NCBI GenBank assembly: GCA_014898415.1
Contig: RCTD01000006.1
Span: forward strand, 868,001-932,000
Direction: 5' to 3'
DNA from: Stromatinia cepivora
Taxonomy: Eukaryota; Ascomycota; Leotiomycetes; Helotiales; Sclerotiniaceae
DNA length: 64,000 nucleotides
Made by a program: the position numbers and the translations under genes. Under the pieces are notes generated by a model. It did no database searches and was not told where the DNA came from. It saw only the letters and a list, made by a program, of their open reading frames with translations. Numbering within the stretch: the stretch's first letter is position 1; each line of letters starts with the position of its first letter. This document shows positions 12,641 to 24,700 of this stretch, in pieces.

Positions 12641-13159
12641 TGTGCCAGCTTTCGTGTAGATAGCTGCATGGCAGATGTTTCAAAAGACAAAGAGGGAAGT
12701 TTCTGGCCTTCTCCAGAAACCTAAAGAGATTTAGCGCGGCTTCAAATAACATCTAGAAGGACTACAACAATAAAGGACCATCGCAGAGCACTTCTTGCAT
12801 ATCAATTAGTTCATCAAGCAGCATTGACTCAAACGAGAGAAGCCTAGACTTCTACTTCCAAGCTTCTTTCTCCTTCTCCCACTCTACATACTTAGTCTCG
12901 CCTCAAGAGCCAATCTCACGGCTCCCAAATAGCCCAAACAGGCAAGGCCCCAAGCAAGCAAGATCGGTCACGACAACTTTCGGCTGCATTCAATTGCTAA
13001 TAAGGCGCCCATAATCAAACCTACCTCGCACAGCCCACCTCTTGATACAAAAGTCTCGCCACCGACCAACTTCCCCAACTTCCTCCATTCCCAAACAACA
13101 ATTTTCCAACTTGCTATCTTCGTCGACCACATTTACTATTCATCATACATTGTACTTCG
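12641..13159. other. Upstream region of the SANT-domain gene
   Basis: No repeat or gene is evident. From about 12,850 the + strand becomes pyrimidine- and CT-rich, as is common around fungal transcription starts. Transcription of the next gene probably starts here. Confidence 0.35.
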
Positions 13160-13533
13160 GTAAGTCATATTCCTTTCGCTTATCTTCATTCTATCTACTC
13201 CTTCATTACTCATGCGCAAAAATTTCATACCTTTGCTGTCGCGTTTTGCTGTTCCGAGTGTCGATCTCGGTCGGCTTGGCCAAAAAAGATCAAAGCTGGC
13301 TGGTTTTACCGCATTCCTGCACAACAATCCACGATAGCTTCCTTCACATTGAACACAAGTCAATCTATTTTGTGTCGTTCCACATTCAGGCTACCGCTGT
13401 TTGCATTAGCCTGCCACATATATTCAAGTCACCACATATCTTGACCCTTTCTCACATGTCAAACTTCCTTATGCGTTCAATTCACAACAATTGACATCAT
13501 TATCTTATATATTACATTGCTAACATTGCTCAG
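13160..13533 (+). other. Predicted 5'-UTR intron of the SANT-domain gene
   Basis: A strong donor GTAAGT at 13160 and the sequence TTGCTAAC-ATTGCTCAG ending at 13533 provide a canonical branch site and acceptor. The ATG follows 49 nt later. An open frame of 150 codons across this stretch (13042-13494) would then be non-coding. Transcript data would decide. Confidence 0.45.
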
Positions 13534-13582
13534 CTAGTAGTCCTTCAACAAACTACAAGAAATAACAAATCCAAACCAAACA

Positions 13583-14258
13583 ATGTCTGCTCGCAGCGAG
13601 AGCCCAAAACAAGGAGCCGAGACTGCACCAGCTGTCCCCCGTGCTAAGGACAAAGCCGCCGCCAACAAGTTGGTCAAGACTCCAAGAAGTACTAGGCTTA
13701 CTGTCAGCGGCAAACCTCCTTCGTCCGGCCGTCGCTGGACACAAGAGGAAAGGGTAAGATTCCTTTTCTAGCCTTGCGCAGCAATAACTAACTGAAAATT
13801 AGGAGTCCGCGATGTTTCAGATCTGTCTCCAAGCTGCAGGGGAAAATTTCGTTCCAGACTGGGCAGCTATACATGTCGCTGGTCGCTCCGAGAGATCTAT
13901 CCAGCACGTTTGGAGTGAAATTAAGAAGTCCGCTGCTGGGTTCGTAGTTGGAGAATGTACGTTTATCTCTTTCTAACTCCAGAAGCACAATTAGGTCACT
14001 GACCACCGGATTAGCTGAGGACGACGGTGATAGCGATAGCAAAAAGCGTAAGAACGCCATCGAGGAGGCTGAAGAAGGTATATATTCATGTAATCCTGGC
14101 AATGCGTCATCACAACACTGACAAATGGCTGTTTAGGAGTCATTAAGAAGAAATCAAAGGTCGCTAAGAAGGCTGCTGCCAAGGCTAAGGCCCAGGAGGC
14201 TGAGGATGATGCCGAAGAAAAGCTTGTTGTCGATAAATATTTCGATATTAATGTTTAA
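13583..14258 (+). CDS. Small Myb/SANT-like DNA-binding protein
   Basis: Four exons, 13583-13753, 13803-13956, 14015-14077 and 14137-14258, give a protein of 169 residues. The introns (49, 58 and 59 nt) have GT-AG ends, and CTAAC- or CTGAC-like branch sites. Residues 1-47 are a Ser/Pro/Lys/Ala-rich leader. Residues about 49-100 form one Myb/SANT-like repeat with spaced tryptophans: GRRWTQEER, PDWAAIH and HVWSEIKK. The tail is acidic (SEDDGDSDS) followed by a Lys/Ala-rich stretch and an acidic end. The domain and basic tail suggest a nuclear, DNA- or chromatin-associated role, but single SANT-like repeats can also bind protein, so no target is proposed. The start has an ACAATG context and no upstream in-frame extension. 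Confidence 0.85.
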
Positions 14259-14548
14259 TTGGTGCTGAATTTCGAAAAGGTTTCGCTCATCCAAGGCAAA
14301 TGAAGGTCATTTAAGGGTCTGAGTCAATTTACTATGGGATATGGAGTTATTTCTAGCTTTTCTCATCAATTAGTTGAAGTAATCCTCAAATACTTCAACA
14401 AAATGAATAAAGTTACTTTCTTTATAATTTGTTGCATCACATGCGCATGACTTGGCTCAACAAAGCGTTTCTTTTATCCAATATATGTCTAAATGCCTAT
14501 GGTGAGCTTGATAGTATGGATTTCTCAGCTGTTCCTGCAGGATATGTG
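14259..14548. other. 3' region of the SANT-domain gene
   Basis: AT-rich sequence with AATGAATAAAG near 14,400, a plausible polyadenylation region. Nothing else is seen. Confidence 0.3.
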
Positions 14549-15115
14549 TCAGGTAATGTCAACTTGGAATTATATCACAATATAGTTTCATCAAATACCT
14601 GGAGGTAATCTAAAAGACAATATCTATCGAAATTTTTCATCAAGGGAGTTTCGTCGGACGTTGTAACAGTGGATACCAAGCATTGTTAGTCTGGAATTAG
14701 GTTCCAAAGACTTTTTGTTAGATTCTTTGAGAGTATTTCTCCATTAATCTTAATCCCAGATTTTACTTTAAGCATTTCTCATCAGAATCCAAGAGGATAT
14801 ATACTGAGTAATATCAACCTACCTTTCGATTTCCAAGAACTAAGATCGAACTATTAGAGAATAGATACTACATAATAATAATTTGCAACTTAACTTTAAG
14901 GAAATTTGTTCAGATTTCTGAAGAGTATATCAGATTTAACATCAACTTAGGATTAGACTTTAAGAAACCGTCCTCTGATCCTTAATGAAGATATATTATA
15001 TAATGTTAATCTAAGATTTGACTTCGAGGGACCTTCATCTGATTCTCAAATGATTTGAACTAGGCAATATTAATCTAGCTTTCAATCTTGAGGTAGAACT
15101 CTTTCCTTGCATGTA
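14549..15115. repeat. About nine degenerate tandem units of 64 to 66 bp
   Basis: Units begin near 14549, 14617, 14681, 14746, 14811, 14876, 14938, 15002 and 15066. A typical unit reads TAATATCAACTTAGG, then a TTTGACTTTAAG block, then TCATCTGATTC-like and GAAGATAT-like blocks. Many differences are C/T and A/G, and the array is AT-rich. It directly precedes the LTR-like promoter segment and may be part of the same element. Confidence 0.65.
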
Positions 15116-15479
15116 TACACATCGATTTCCTAACCATAATGTTTTAGAGTACGTTCGGACCAATTTTCAGAATTAACTGAAATATTGAAGTAAATAAGAT
15201 AATTAATTGGGTTTAAAATTCATTTTGGTAGAATACTATTGGAGTTAAGATATTTCTAGAAATAAAGTATTTTTGATAGTAATAATACAGGAATGCAAAT
15301 GAGGTTGAGATGTCGCATTTATTTATTTTGATAAATAATTCTAATCAATAGTAAATTAAAATAATTGTTAATATTTGTGTGATAATGCTTCCAAAACATT
15401 TGATAAAATGTTTATTTTGTTTAATATCTTTATTTGTTTCAAAGAATTTTCGGATCAAATTATTTTAGTTGGATTTGAA

Positions 15480-15855
15480 CTTCAGACAAAATGAACGTAG
15501 CGGAGCTACGATTAGTCGCTTGCGGCTACTCTATAAAAGGGGGAGCTCCCGAGCTCCCCGACTAGAACGACAATAAGCTTCAATTCAACTTCAATATTAC
15601 TTCTTGTGAACTCTGTCTGGGTAACAGAAGTCTAATATCTTCGGATATTTTTTGGGTTTCAAAGGTGTTCAGTGAATGCAATTTTAACTTAGGTTTGACT
15701 AGAATATTGAGTCAAGTAAATTCAAAAGGTTGATCCCAACAGGCCGTTGGGAGTCTGTTTGGCTCGAGATTCGCATAAATATTGAGTGAATGTGCAAAAT
15801 AAAGTTTTTGCTTTCCGCAATAAATAATTGAATTTATCAGGCGCTTGGCTAACAC
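15480..15855 (+). mobile_element. Probable solo LTR or LTR fragment (boundaries uncertain)
   Basis: The order of signals resembles a retrotransposon LTR read left to right. There is a TATA box with short hairpins (15496-15559), then a transcribed-looking segment, a 7-bp hairpin TCCCAAC-AGGCC-GTTGGGA (15734-15752), AATAAA-type signals near 15,800-15,830, and a possible terminal GGCTAACA near 15,848-15,855. A TGTTAGTC at about 14,684 could be the matching 5' end, which would place the 64-bp repeats inside U3. No target-site duplication could be confirmed, and no gag-pol sequence is present. Confidence 0.4.
15496..15559 (+). promoter_or_regulatory. TATA box framed by perfect hairpins
   Basis: CGTAGC-GGA-GCTACG (15496-15510) is followed by CTATAAAAGG (TATAAAA at 15532-15538). 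Directly after it comes a perfect 9-bp inverted repeat with a two-base loop, GGGGAGCTC-CC-GAGCTCCCC (15540-15559). The second hairpin lies where a TATA-directed transcript would begin, so the RNA 5' end may be structured. Confidence 0.55.
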
Positions 15856-18282
15856 AAATCTGAGGGCACTGAGGTGTTGATGTTGATGAGATTTTGATGG
15901 ATGTCGAGTTGTGTGGGGAGTTATGTGTGCACGAGGGGAGTACTACACAGCGAACTGTTCCATTTTCAACAATGCGATTTTTAGTGGTGCATAACTTGTG
16001 GGAAACACGGGTCGAACGGACCCTTATTCACATAAATCCTATCGGCGCATTAGCCGGACCCATCACCCAAAAAGAGTCCGCCTTGCAGTAGATCACCGTG
16101 ATTCGCGGTCCGTTAGAATTCCTTGTCAAATCATTCATCACAGGCACACTGTCAAGACACTTGGATTCGCTGTAACAAACATTCAAGAAGCAATGCGGTA
16201 GCGATGAAAGCACAACCAATGTAAAAACCTACTCTGTAGAGACCATGGGGAAGTTATCGTTGTTGTTGTTGTTAGATCTAGATGTAATCCCAACTTTTAC
16301 TTCCCTAGTTGTGTTTTGGGTAAAGCTTTAGCGTACTGCAGCTGTGATTTTTCTTCTACCCTCTCAGGAGGCTCTACTGCACCCTCTCTCATGGAGAATC
16401 ATTGTGCACCCTTGAAACCCGGAGATATATGAACAGCCGAAATGGGGATCATTTGTGGAATCTACATCTGTTCTGCCTCGTGTGCGCCGCGTTGGGGATT
16501 CCGCGGCTTTTGCAAAGGCATAAGACGCTGATATAATTGATCCGCCCGGGGTTGACTACGGTGCCTAGGATAATTGAGGCGTAAAAAAATTGTCTGTGCA
16601 AATCACGGAGCCCTTCCTAACACCCGTTCTGTCATTATCGACAGTATACAACACTACAGAGCTAGCCACTATACTCGCCTGGTCTTCGTCTACATCTCTG
16701 AGCCTTCTAGAACTTGAGTCCACTATGGACTTATTACCTTTCTTGCTAGTATCCACCTTCGATTCGTGCGGCCACATCTTTTCCTCCATATCAGAGCCAA
16801 GACGAATGTGGTATTACTATCTGAAGGTCCTATCGAATATAATCCAGGCGTATATGCTATCAACCGAGTGACTCAACTCTAGTGGATGTTACAGACACTA
16901 GCCCTCGCATGTAGCTTGAAAAAAGTCGAAATCTGTGGATATATTGCTGTTCTTCACCTAAACTTTCAAATTCTAACTCATACTTAAAATGTTTTCTACC
17001 ATTCCTATGTCGGCGAGAGGACTTTTCTCTGCCCTCCGCGTTTTTGGATGATGCCGGAATCAATAAAAATTGTAGGTTTACAGTGATAGCTAACTCCCTT
17101 TTTGGTTATTCTGTGGATAGATGATGACTATATACTGAACTGCTGCGAAATCTAAACGCCTAGATCTGTTACTATACAATCTACCTCAGCTCACTACAAA
17201 ATTGCTCATCAGCTACAGAAGTAAGAGAGTAGAGAACACAGAAAAACAGAATGGGTTAAAGCATAAACGAATCTGCTGTTGCCAAGGTAGCATCTGCTAG
17301 CGAGCAATCACGGGGGTATAAACTAGACGAATTGACGCCGAGGTTGAGGGTAATGTTCGGAAGTCTGTAAACACTTGGGGAAATATCCGTATTGAAGGAT
17401 CATAGCTCAGTATTTTATAAAGTCTTGAGTCTCTGGATTCAAGGCACACTCGTCTGCTACCTGTGGATTCCGGGTGAATGATGAATGTTCAAGGCTGCAA
17501 GCCATTTCAATATCCTAGACATAATTGGAGGTTGGAACTTCTCTCGAAGTTCAACAACCTTCCAGCTGCGCTGCTTACTTCCAATGTTTAAATCAATTGA
17601 CTGCATAGCACAATAGGGATTGCCGGTACAGTATTATAGCGCAACTATGCCTAGGGGATTCCCCTTCAATTATTGAATCTGGCCTTGAGCTATTCTATTG
17701 AAAGAAACAATGGAGCATTTGTTACACCGCTTTGTCAACAAACCAATAATTCTGCCTCCACATGAAAATGATAAGGCGGTGTAACATGAAGCGAGTTACG
17801 TACCGGTACTATAATTAGATACTAACGAATTCGGGTAAAGTGGCGGTCACTATCAGCCTCGCCGTACAGCCTCACGAAGATTTAGAAGGAAAAAAGAAAT
17901 CAATGTTACAATACCTAATGCAATAACCTAAGTACAGACCACAACCAACTACTACCAGTATCATATCACATCACACACACCTACGTACACATACTCCTTC
18001 TTCCTCACATCCTACGGCGCATACGGCATTCCATTCTGTATCAACTCATCCGCCATTGGACACTTTTCTCTCTCCTTGTAACAATACTTCTTCTTCCCTC
18101 CAGTCTATCTTTTGGCCTTGTCTTGTCTGTCCCTCCTTCTTTAATCCCGCTCTTTAGTCCCAGTACCACAACGCCAACTTTGAAATAACTCAAACATCCT
18201 TTTATTCTTCTCACATTCATTCACCATTTCAATACGGTCAACTTTCAAGGTCATTCACCTGTTAGAATATTTTGAATGTTTG
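15856..18282. other. Long intergenic stretch before nma111
   Basis: Only short frames without recognisable domains occur (for example 16590-16871 + and 16860-17063 -). A GTT microsatellite lies near 16,260. The last 350 bp (from about 17,930) become CT-rich with many TCACA and TTCTTC blocks and probably hold the nma111 promoter and 5' UTR. Confidence 0.45.
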
Positions 18283-18510
18283 ATGAATAGATATTTACAT
18301 GCGCAATTGAGACACGGCTTTTCCCGTCTTGTTGCACATAAATCCTTTAGTTCTACAAGAAGCCTTGCGAAATCGAACAATTCTTTGATTCGACAATCAC
18401 TGCTGCAGGATACTCGGAATTCTCCATCATTGTTTACATCTGTGCTTTTAACCACAGATATCCGCTCATTCAGTACATCTTATTGTTCAAGAAAAGGCCA
18501 ATCAAACAAC
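18276..18510 (+). other. In-frame N-terminal extension of nma111 with presequence character, plus two tiny uORFs
   Basis: An ATG at 18283 opens a 76-codon extension that reads without stop into the usual nma111 start at 18511. It is rich in Arg, Ser, Leu and His, has only two acidic residues, and ends near IRSFSTSY, typical of fungal mitochondrial targeting peptides with an Arg-rule cleavage site. Its ATG lies in a weak context (T at -3), while the ATG at 18511 has A at -3 and G at +4. Two very short out-of-frame uORFs start at 18276 (five codons with stop) and 18299 (four codons with stop). Leaky scanning could therefore give two forms. The extension could also be untranslated. Confidence 0.5.
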
Positions 18511-21500
18511 ATGGTCGGTACCAATGGCGTTGCAACGCGTGCGAAGAGAAAGTCACATCCAACAGTGCCGGAAAGACCTCAAAAGCAACTCCGGGCTTTA
18601 AATGGAAAAGAGTCAACAGGTGTTAATACCCCGGAACTCGACCTGATTTCCGACGATGATTACGACCTCGATGGACCTCAGTTAGTACCCGGCTTAGCAG
18701 CAGATACAGCTGAATGGCAGGCCGCAATCGAGCAGGTGGTCCGAAATGTTGTGTCTATCCGATTCTGCCAGACATGTTCCTTTGATACGGATCCTGCGTT
18801 GACCAGCGAAGCTACTGGTTTTGTGGTAGATGCAGAGAGAGGGTTTGTTTTCTCTGCTCCAGCTCAATCAAATCCTCTTATGGATATTCAGCTTGCCTTT
18901 GAACTTTATTAATATTTTTGCAGATACATTTTGACCAATCGACATGTTGTTGGATCAGGACCTTTCTGGGGATATTGTGTCTTCGATAATCATGAAGAAG
19001 TTGATGCTTACCCAGTTTACCGCGATCCCGTTCACGATTTTGGTATATTACGATTCGACCCGAAAGCTATTAAATACATGCCTGTTACCGCTCTGGGCTT
19101 ACGACCGGATCTCGCCAAGGTAGGGTCGGAGATCAGAGTTGTTGGTAATGATGCCGGAGAGAAGCTTAGTATTTTATCCGGAGTCATAAGCAGACTGGAC
19201 AGAAATGCCCCTGAATACGGAGATGGGTACTGCGACTTCAACACCAATTACATACAAGCAGCTGCAGCGGCAAGTGGCGGTAGTTCAGGAAGTCCCGTCG
19301 TCAATGTAGGTTGAATACCCACATCTCCCAATATTTTAAACCCCTCGGGATATTGACATGCAGCTAGATTGATGGATATGCCGTTGCCCTCCAAGCAGGT
19401 GGCAGAAGTGATGGCGCTGCCACCGATTATTTCTTACCTCTCGATCGACCTTTAAGAGCTCTTCAATGCATACAACGGGGCAAGCCAATTACCCGTGGAA
19501 CAATTCAATGCCAATGGTTGATCAAACCCTTTGATGAATGCCGGAGGCTTGGGTTAACACCGGATTGGGAGGATGTTGTACGAACAGGGTTCCCTAAAGA
19601 GACGGGTATGCTCGTTGCAGAAATTGTTCTTCCAGAAGGACCATCACATAAATTGATTGAAGAGGGAGATCTATTACTAAAGGTCAACGGTGAACTACTG
19701 ACACAGTTCATCCGTTTGGATGATATCCTAGACTCCAGTGTTGGCCAGACGGTAAGCTTCCTTATCCAGCGCGGTGGTGAAGATATCGAGGTTGCGGTCG
19801 ATGTTGGCGATCTTCATTCAATTACACCGGATCGTTTTGTCTCTGTCGCAGGAGGTAGCTTCCACGATTTGTCGTATCAACAGGCGCGTCTATATGGTGT
19901 TGCTTGCAAAGGCGTCTTCATGTGTGAAGCCAGTGGATCTTTCCGATTCGAAGGCACTGATAATGGCTGGATTATCCAAACCATTGATCATAAAAAGACA
20001 CCTGATTTGGAAAGCTTCATTGAAGTCATGAAGAGAATTCCGGACCGAGAAAGAGTTGTAGTAACATACAAACATCTTCGAGATCTTCACACTCTTAATA
20101 CCGGCATTCTCCAAGTTGACCGCCATTGGTCAAGTAAGATGAGATTGGCTGTCAGAAATGACATTAGCGGTCTTTGGGATTTCACAGATTTGGCCGACGC
20201 TCTCCCACCTACACCCCCTGTAGCTAGGTCTGCAAAGTTCATACAACTCGAGAATTCCCAGCATCCAGCAGCAGCGGATATCGTTCGGAGCTTCGTTCGA
20301 GTGCTATGTCACATGCCTGTCAAACTAGACGGTTATCCTCGGAACCGCAAGTGGGGTATGGGTGTTGTCATCGATGCCGAGAAAGGATTGGTTGTCATCT
20401 CTAGAGCAGTCGTTCCATATGATCTATGTGACATTTCAATCACGATTGCCGATTCCATCATTGTGGAAGGAAAAGTAGTGTTTTTGCACCCTCTACAAAA
20501 TTATGCTATTATCAAGTACGACCCTTCGCTGGTCCTTGCCCCAGTGCAAAGCGCGAAATTGAGCAATAAGCAGCCCTCTCAAGGAGCTTCAACATACTTT
20601 GTTGGTTTTAATACGAATATGCGACTCGTCGCTGCTAAGACTACCATCACTGAAATCACTGCTGTTGCTATTCCTGCAAATGCTGCATCACCAAGATATC
20701 GAGCCATCAACATCGATGCTATCACTGTTGACACAAGCCTGAGTGGTCAATGTGGAAGTGGTGTGCTCATTGGCGAAGATGGTGTCGTCCAAGCTTTGTG
20801 GTTGACTTATTTGGGAGAAAGATCTCAATCCAGCTCAAAAGATGTCGAATATTATCTTGGTCTTGCCACTCCTACGCTTTTACCCGTCATCAAAAAAATA
20901 CAAAATGGCGAGAAGCCTAAGCTACGCATGTTGAGCGTCGAGTTCAACACCATCCAAATGGCTCAAGCTCGTGTCATGGGTGTATCTGAAGAATGGATTC
21001 ATAAAGTTGCCGAAGATAATTTATCTCGCCATCAACTTTTCATGGTCCGAAAGCGCACTTTTGAGCGAAATAGTGAGTCAGGTGCTCTTTTGGAAGGAGA
21101 TATCATCCTTTCTCTTAATGGTAAAATCACTACTCGTGTAAATGAACTTGATGTTATGTACGATCATGAGGTTCTTGATGCAGTCATTGTCCGCGATTGC
21201 AAGGAAATGAACATTAAGCTTGATACTGTTTCAGCAGATGATCTCGAGACCGACCGAGCTATTTCTTTCTGTGGCGCTATTCTACATCGTCCTCATCATG
21301 CTGTGCGCCAACAGATTTCCAAACTTCATAGCGAGGTTTATGTTGCTGCGAGAACAAGAGGATCGCCATCTTACCAATACAATCTTGCACCAACCAACTT
21401 TGTGACACATGTCAATGGGAAACCAACACCGGATTTAGAATCTTTCTTGAAGGTGGTCATTAAGATTCCTGACAACACATGTAGGATCCCCTTTCTTTGT

Positions 21501-21793
21501 TTATATTACCTATTTGCTAATACTGCTCGGTAGATTTCCGCATCAAGGTAGTAACCTTTGATAATGTTCCATGGGTTATCACAATGAAGAAGAACGATCA
21601 TTACTTTCCAACAACAGAGTGGATTCAAGACCCCTCGGAAAAGAGTGGTTGGAAAAGGATCACCTACGAAATGGGCAATGCCGTGGAGGGTGAAGGTAAA
21701 GAAGGCATTCGTAGTGTAGTTGGTGACGATGTTGGGGATTTTGGTGATGCGGGAGGAGCTGATGAGCCTATGTCTTTCAAGTCATTCTTCTGA
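18511..21793 (+). CDS. nma111: Nma111-type HtrA serine protease with PDZ domains
   Basis: Exons 18511-18842, 18924-19305, 19368-21480 and 21534-21793 give 1028 residues, close to yeast Nma111 (about 1000). Introns are 81, 62 and 53 nt. The protein has the duplicated layout of the family: protease domain 1 with the catalytic triad His118 (LTNRHVVG), Asp149 (PVHDFGIL) and Ser232 (GGSSGSPV), PDZ-like segments, a degenerate second protease domain lacking a clear triad, and further PDZ-like segments toward the C-terminus. The basic RAKRKSHP at residues 10-17 fits the nuclear localisation known for yeast Nma111, which cleaves the apoptosis inhibitor Bir1. The start chosen here is the one with a strong context and family-typical length; an in-frame upstream ATG would add 76 residues. 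Identification as nma111 is strong; substrates are unknown. Confidence 0.95.
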
Positions 21794-24700
21794 ATACCTC
21801 ATACATGATGCTAATTTGCATAGACGAGGCATGATGTCATTGTGTATTTTATAGCGGTCTACTGGCATTTTCATGGATGGATAGCTAATCCTTAGTAAGC
21901 AAACGCGTACAGCATTAGTATGCGACAGTCAGTCGCTGCGACGCTTAATTATAGTTATAGTAGATAGGGCCGAGAGTTTGCGTCTTCCCATGGATCTAGT
22001 CTAGTTAACAGACATGACTTTAGGGCATTTTTTGATGATGGCCAATGATACCAAACCGATTGATGACAGGAGAGGATGGATATTACCAATCATTGTCAAT
22101 CATGTATATGTGATATATACCTTGTGTGTAGAATGATGCCACGTTAGATTTTGGATTTATGCTTTGCATCGTCTTGCTTCTGTTACGGCTCTGTAGAATC
22201 ACAGTGCGTGTACGAAGTCTCTCATGATGAGATACCACTTTCGCCTGCGGGAATTGTCACTCTCAACTTCTGTTGTTCCTAACATTCTGAGAAAATGAAT
22301 TGCCTAACTGGCATTTCATTCTTCATAAACCATTATCCGAGTTATACGAGTAGAGCTAGTTAGTTATGAATACATAGTTCTCATTCTCTCGGGTGTCTTT
22401 TCTTGTGGGCCCGTTGACCCTTCGCTTAAGGAGACGCCCAAAATTTATGATATGCATCAAAACCAAAAGATCTTGGAAATCAGAAGATTTCTAGAATTTC
22501 TTCTTTAGTTCCACGTTTGCTCAAATCTTTTATACTTTGAGAAATCCTCGAGACTCATACACAGAGCATAAGACCAAGGCGGTTGAAAGATAATCTTCGA
22601 AGCGGTGGTGCAAATTTCCAATTTTGATTTTGTATTGATTTTGTATTGCTAGCTAATTGGCTACTTCTATTATATAATATGATTCAGCCTGACACCCTGA
22701 CTCACTTTTCCTCTAGACATGCCGTGGGATGTATCTTAGGTGTAGTTTTCGCGAGTCTCCGATTTTACCAATATCCCGATTCACCAATTCATTTTCTGCT
22801 CTTATTTTCGATCAATAAGCTCTAAATTTTCTTTATTTCGTCAGCTCCGAGATGACTCATTTTTTTTTGGTTTTTGCTTTAGGTCCACAAGCTTAAATTT
22901 TACTTTGTTCGGTGAGCTTCAAGATGAGTTTTGAAAGGTGTCCAGAATAGGCTGCTAGCTTGCTCTGGTGGATATTAGATGAGTCTGGAAGGACAGATGT
23001 TGTCTCTTCATCGCCGGAGCATATTCATGTATACATTTCGGGCATTAGAAAAATCACAATAGTCTGCGTCTAGAAGATAGTCATACCCCTCCTCAATTAG
23101 TAGGGTGGAAACCACAGTACTAGACACCCTTCAAATTGTTGGTCGCATGCCTCCTCAACTGGCACAATTAAACTAATCATAACATTACCTCCTTCAGGGA
23201 GTTATTTGGGTTTCTCTTCGCTGTATGCGCAACTTAACAAGGCATAAAATAATCATTCTTCGCTCCACCATAGTCTTCACCATCTTCACTTCATCCTCGA
23301 ACCCCTCAGATCTTACATTTTCGAAGCGCTTTTTCCGTATTCTTGTTCCTGTGCATTTGTGACAAGTACATATCATGCTTTTGTATGATCGATGAATCGC
23401 GTGTTCTTCACAACCGCTAGTCTTGTCTCGAACATATCTTTTGGTACAAAATTCATCCCGGCTCTTTAACCTTCGTATTTTCATTTTAGTCTTCGAAAGA
23501 TTCTATCCCAATTTTCTGACCAGTCAGGAGTATAAGAATGTCATTCGCCGTATACCTGCGTGCTCTCTAGAGTCGATAACTTATCGAACGTGTCCTCCGG
23601 TCCAGAGCTACTCGTTCATGAACTCTCTTCGACATTCTTAATTTAGTCTATCGATAAAATTCCGGCTGACTTTTCCCATCATAGGAAGGTGTTTAACAAT
23701 GGTGAAAAGTATACTTTGCATTTCGATGTCCCGCGTGGCAATACTAACCTTTTTTGTTCTTTTTATTGAAGAAAGTATCAGGTACGGTATTGAAATGTAA
23801 TTGTAAGGTATTTCGGTTTCTGCTGGATATGATATCTATACCAGAAAGAATTCAGAATAATGATGGCCAGACTAAATATAATAGAATAAACATTCTGAAA
23901 AAGAAAAAAAAACCCATTATAGAAAGTTTTTGATTCTATGTGAATTGAAAAGTGCGGAGATGTTTCTTAAATAATAACACACACGCTAAGATAAGCGAAA
24001 ATCATCGGTGTCTGTACAAAGACTCCGATTTGGCACCATAGTCTATTACTCATACGCTCCTCCCAAGGTTCGCCCTAACCTCACATTCTCCAAATCGACT
24101 TGTCATCATCTCGAATTTCAAAGTTTTCACTCACTCACCCCTCAATATCCAAAGTAAAACTCACCAACCCAAAAACCCATTCACCTCACCAGACACGAAT
24201 CAACAAACTCAAGCTCAGGGTCAACTCACTCACACACTTACTTACATCACCAGCGATCTCGTCATACGTAAAGACTACCTTAGCAATAAATAGTTCCCCC
24301 CTATCCCCTACATCACCAAACCATCTTCTACTCTCCCCTCCCCCGACCAAAACCCCAAATACCCAAGTGCAAACCCAATCTCTGTTGACAATCCCAGATA
24401 TAGGAGTAGTGCATGACCCAGTGTAAATCACGTGATATTATTCCCCAACTTCTGCGCATTTAACACCATTTTAAATCTTAAATTGAACTTTATTACAGAG
24501 CTATTGGTGTATATAGTGTATATAGTGTCGCTATTAGACATCAGATCAAACCAAACCCAAACGCCCCACTAACAATAACAATTAATAGCTAAAACCTTAC
24601 AGAGTACACGTTGACGTACTACTATAGGTACCTACATACATACCTACCTGCATGCATCCGGTGATTTTTGATTGATTCCATACATAACCTTGCATAACAC

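Noticed and set aside
13042..13494. 150-codon open frame on the + strand before the SANT-domain gene
   Set aside because: Its composition is that of a CT-rich 5' UTR, and it lies mostly within a well-formed predicted 5'-UTR intron.
15894..17063. Possible dead transposon gene between the LTR-like segment and nma111
   Set aside because: Translations in all frames show no reverse transcriptase, integrase or transposase motifs, and frames are short on both strands.
23194..23484. 96-codon Lys/Arg-rich frame on the - strand
   Set aside because: No domain, signal peptide or neighbour supports it. The four cysteines are not in a recognisable zinc-finger spacing.
24100..24431. Overlapping frames on both strands of about 80 to 108 codons
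   Set aside because: Biased Ser/Thr/Pro or Val/Gly content caused by CT-rich DNA; the + strand frame has no ATG at its start.
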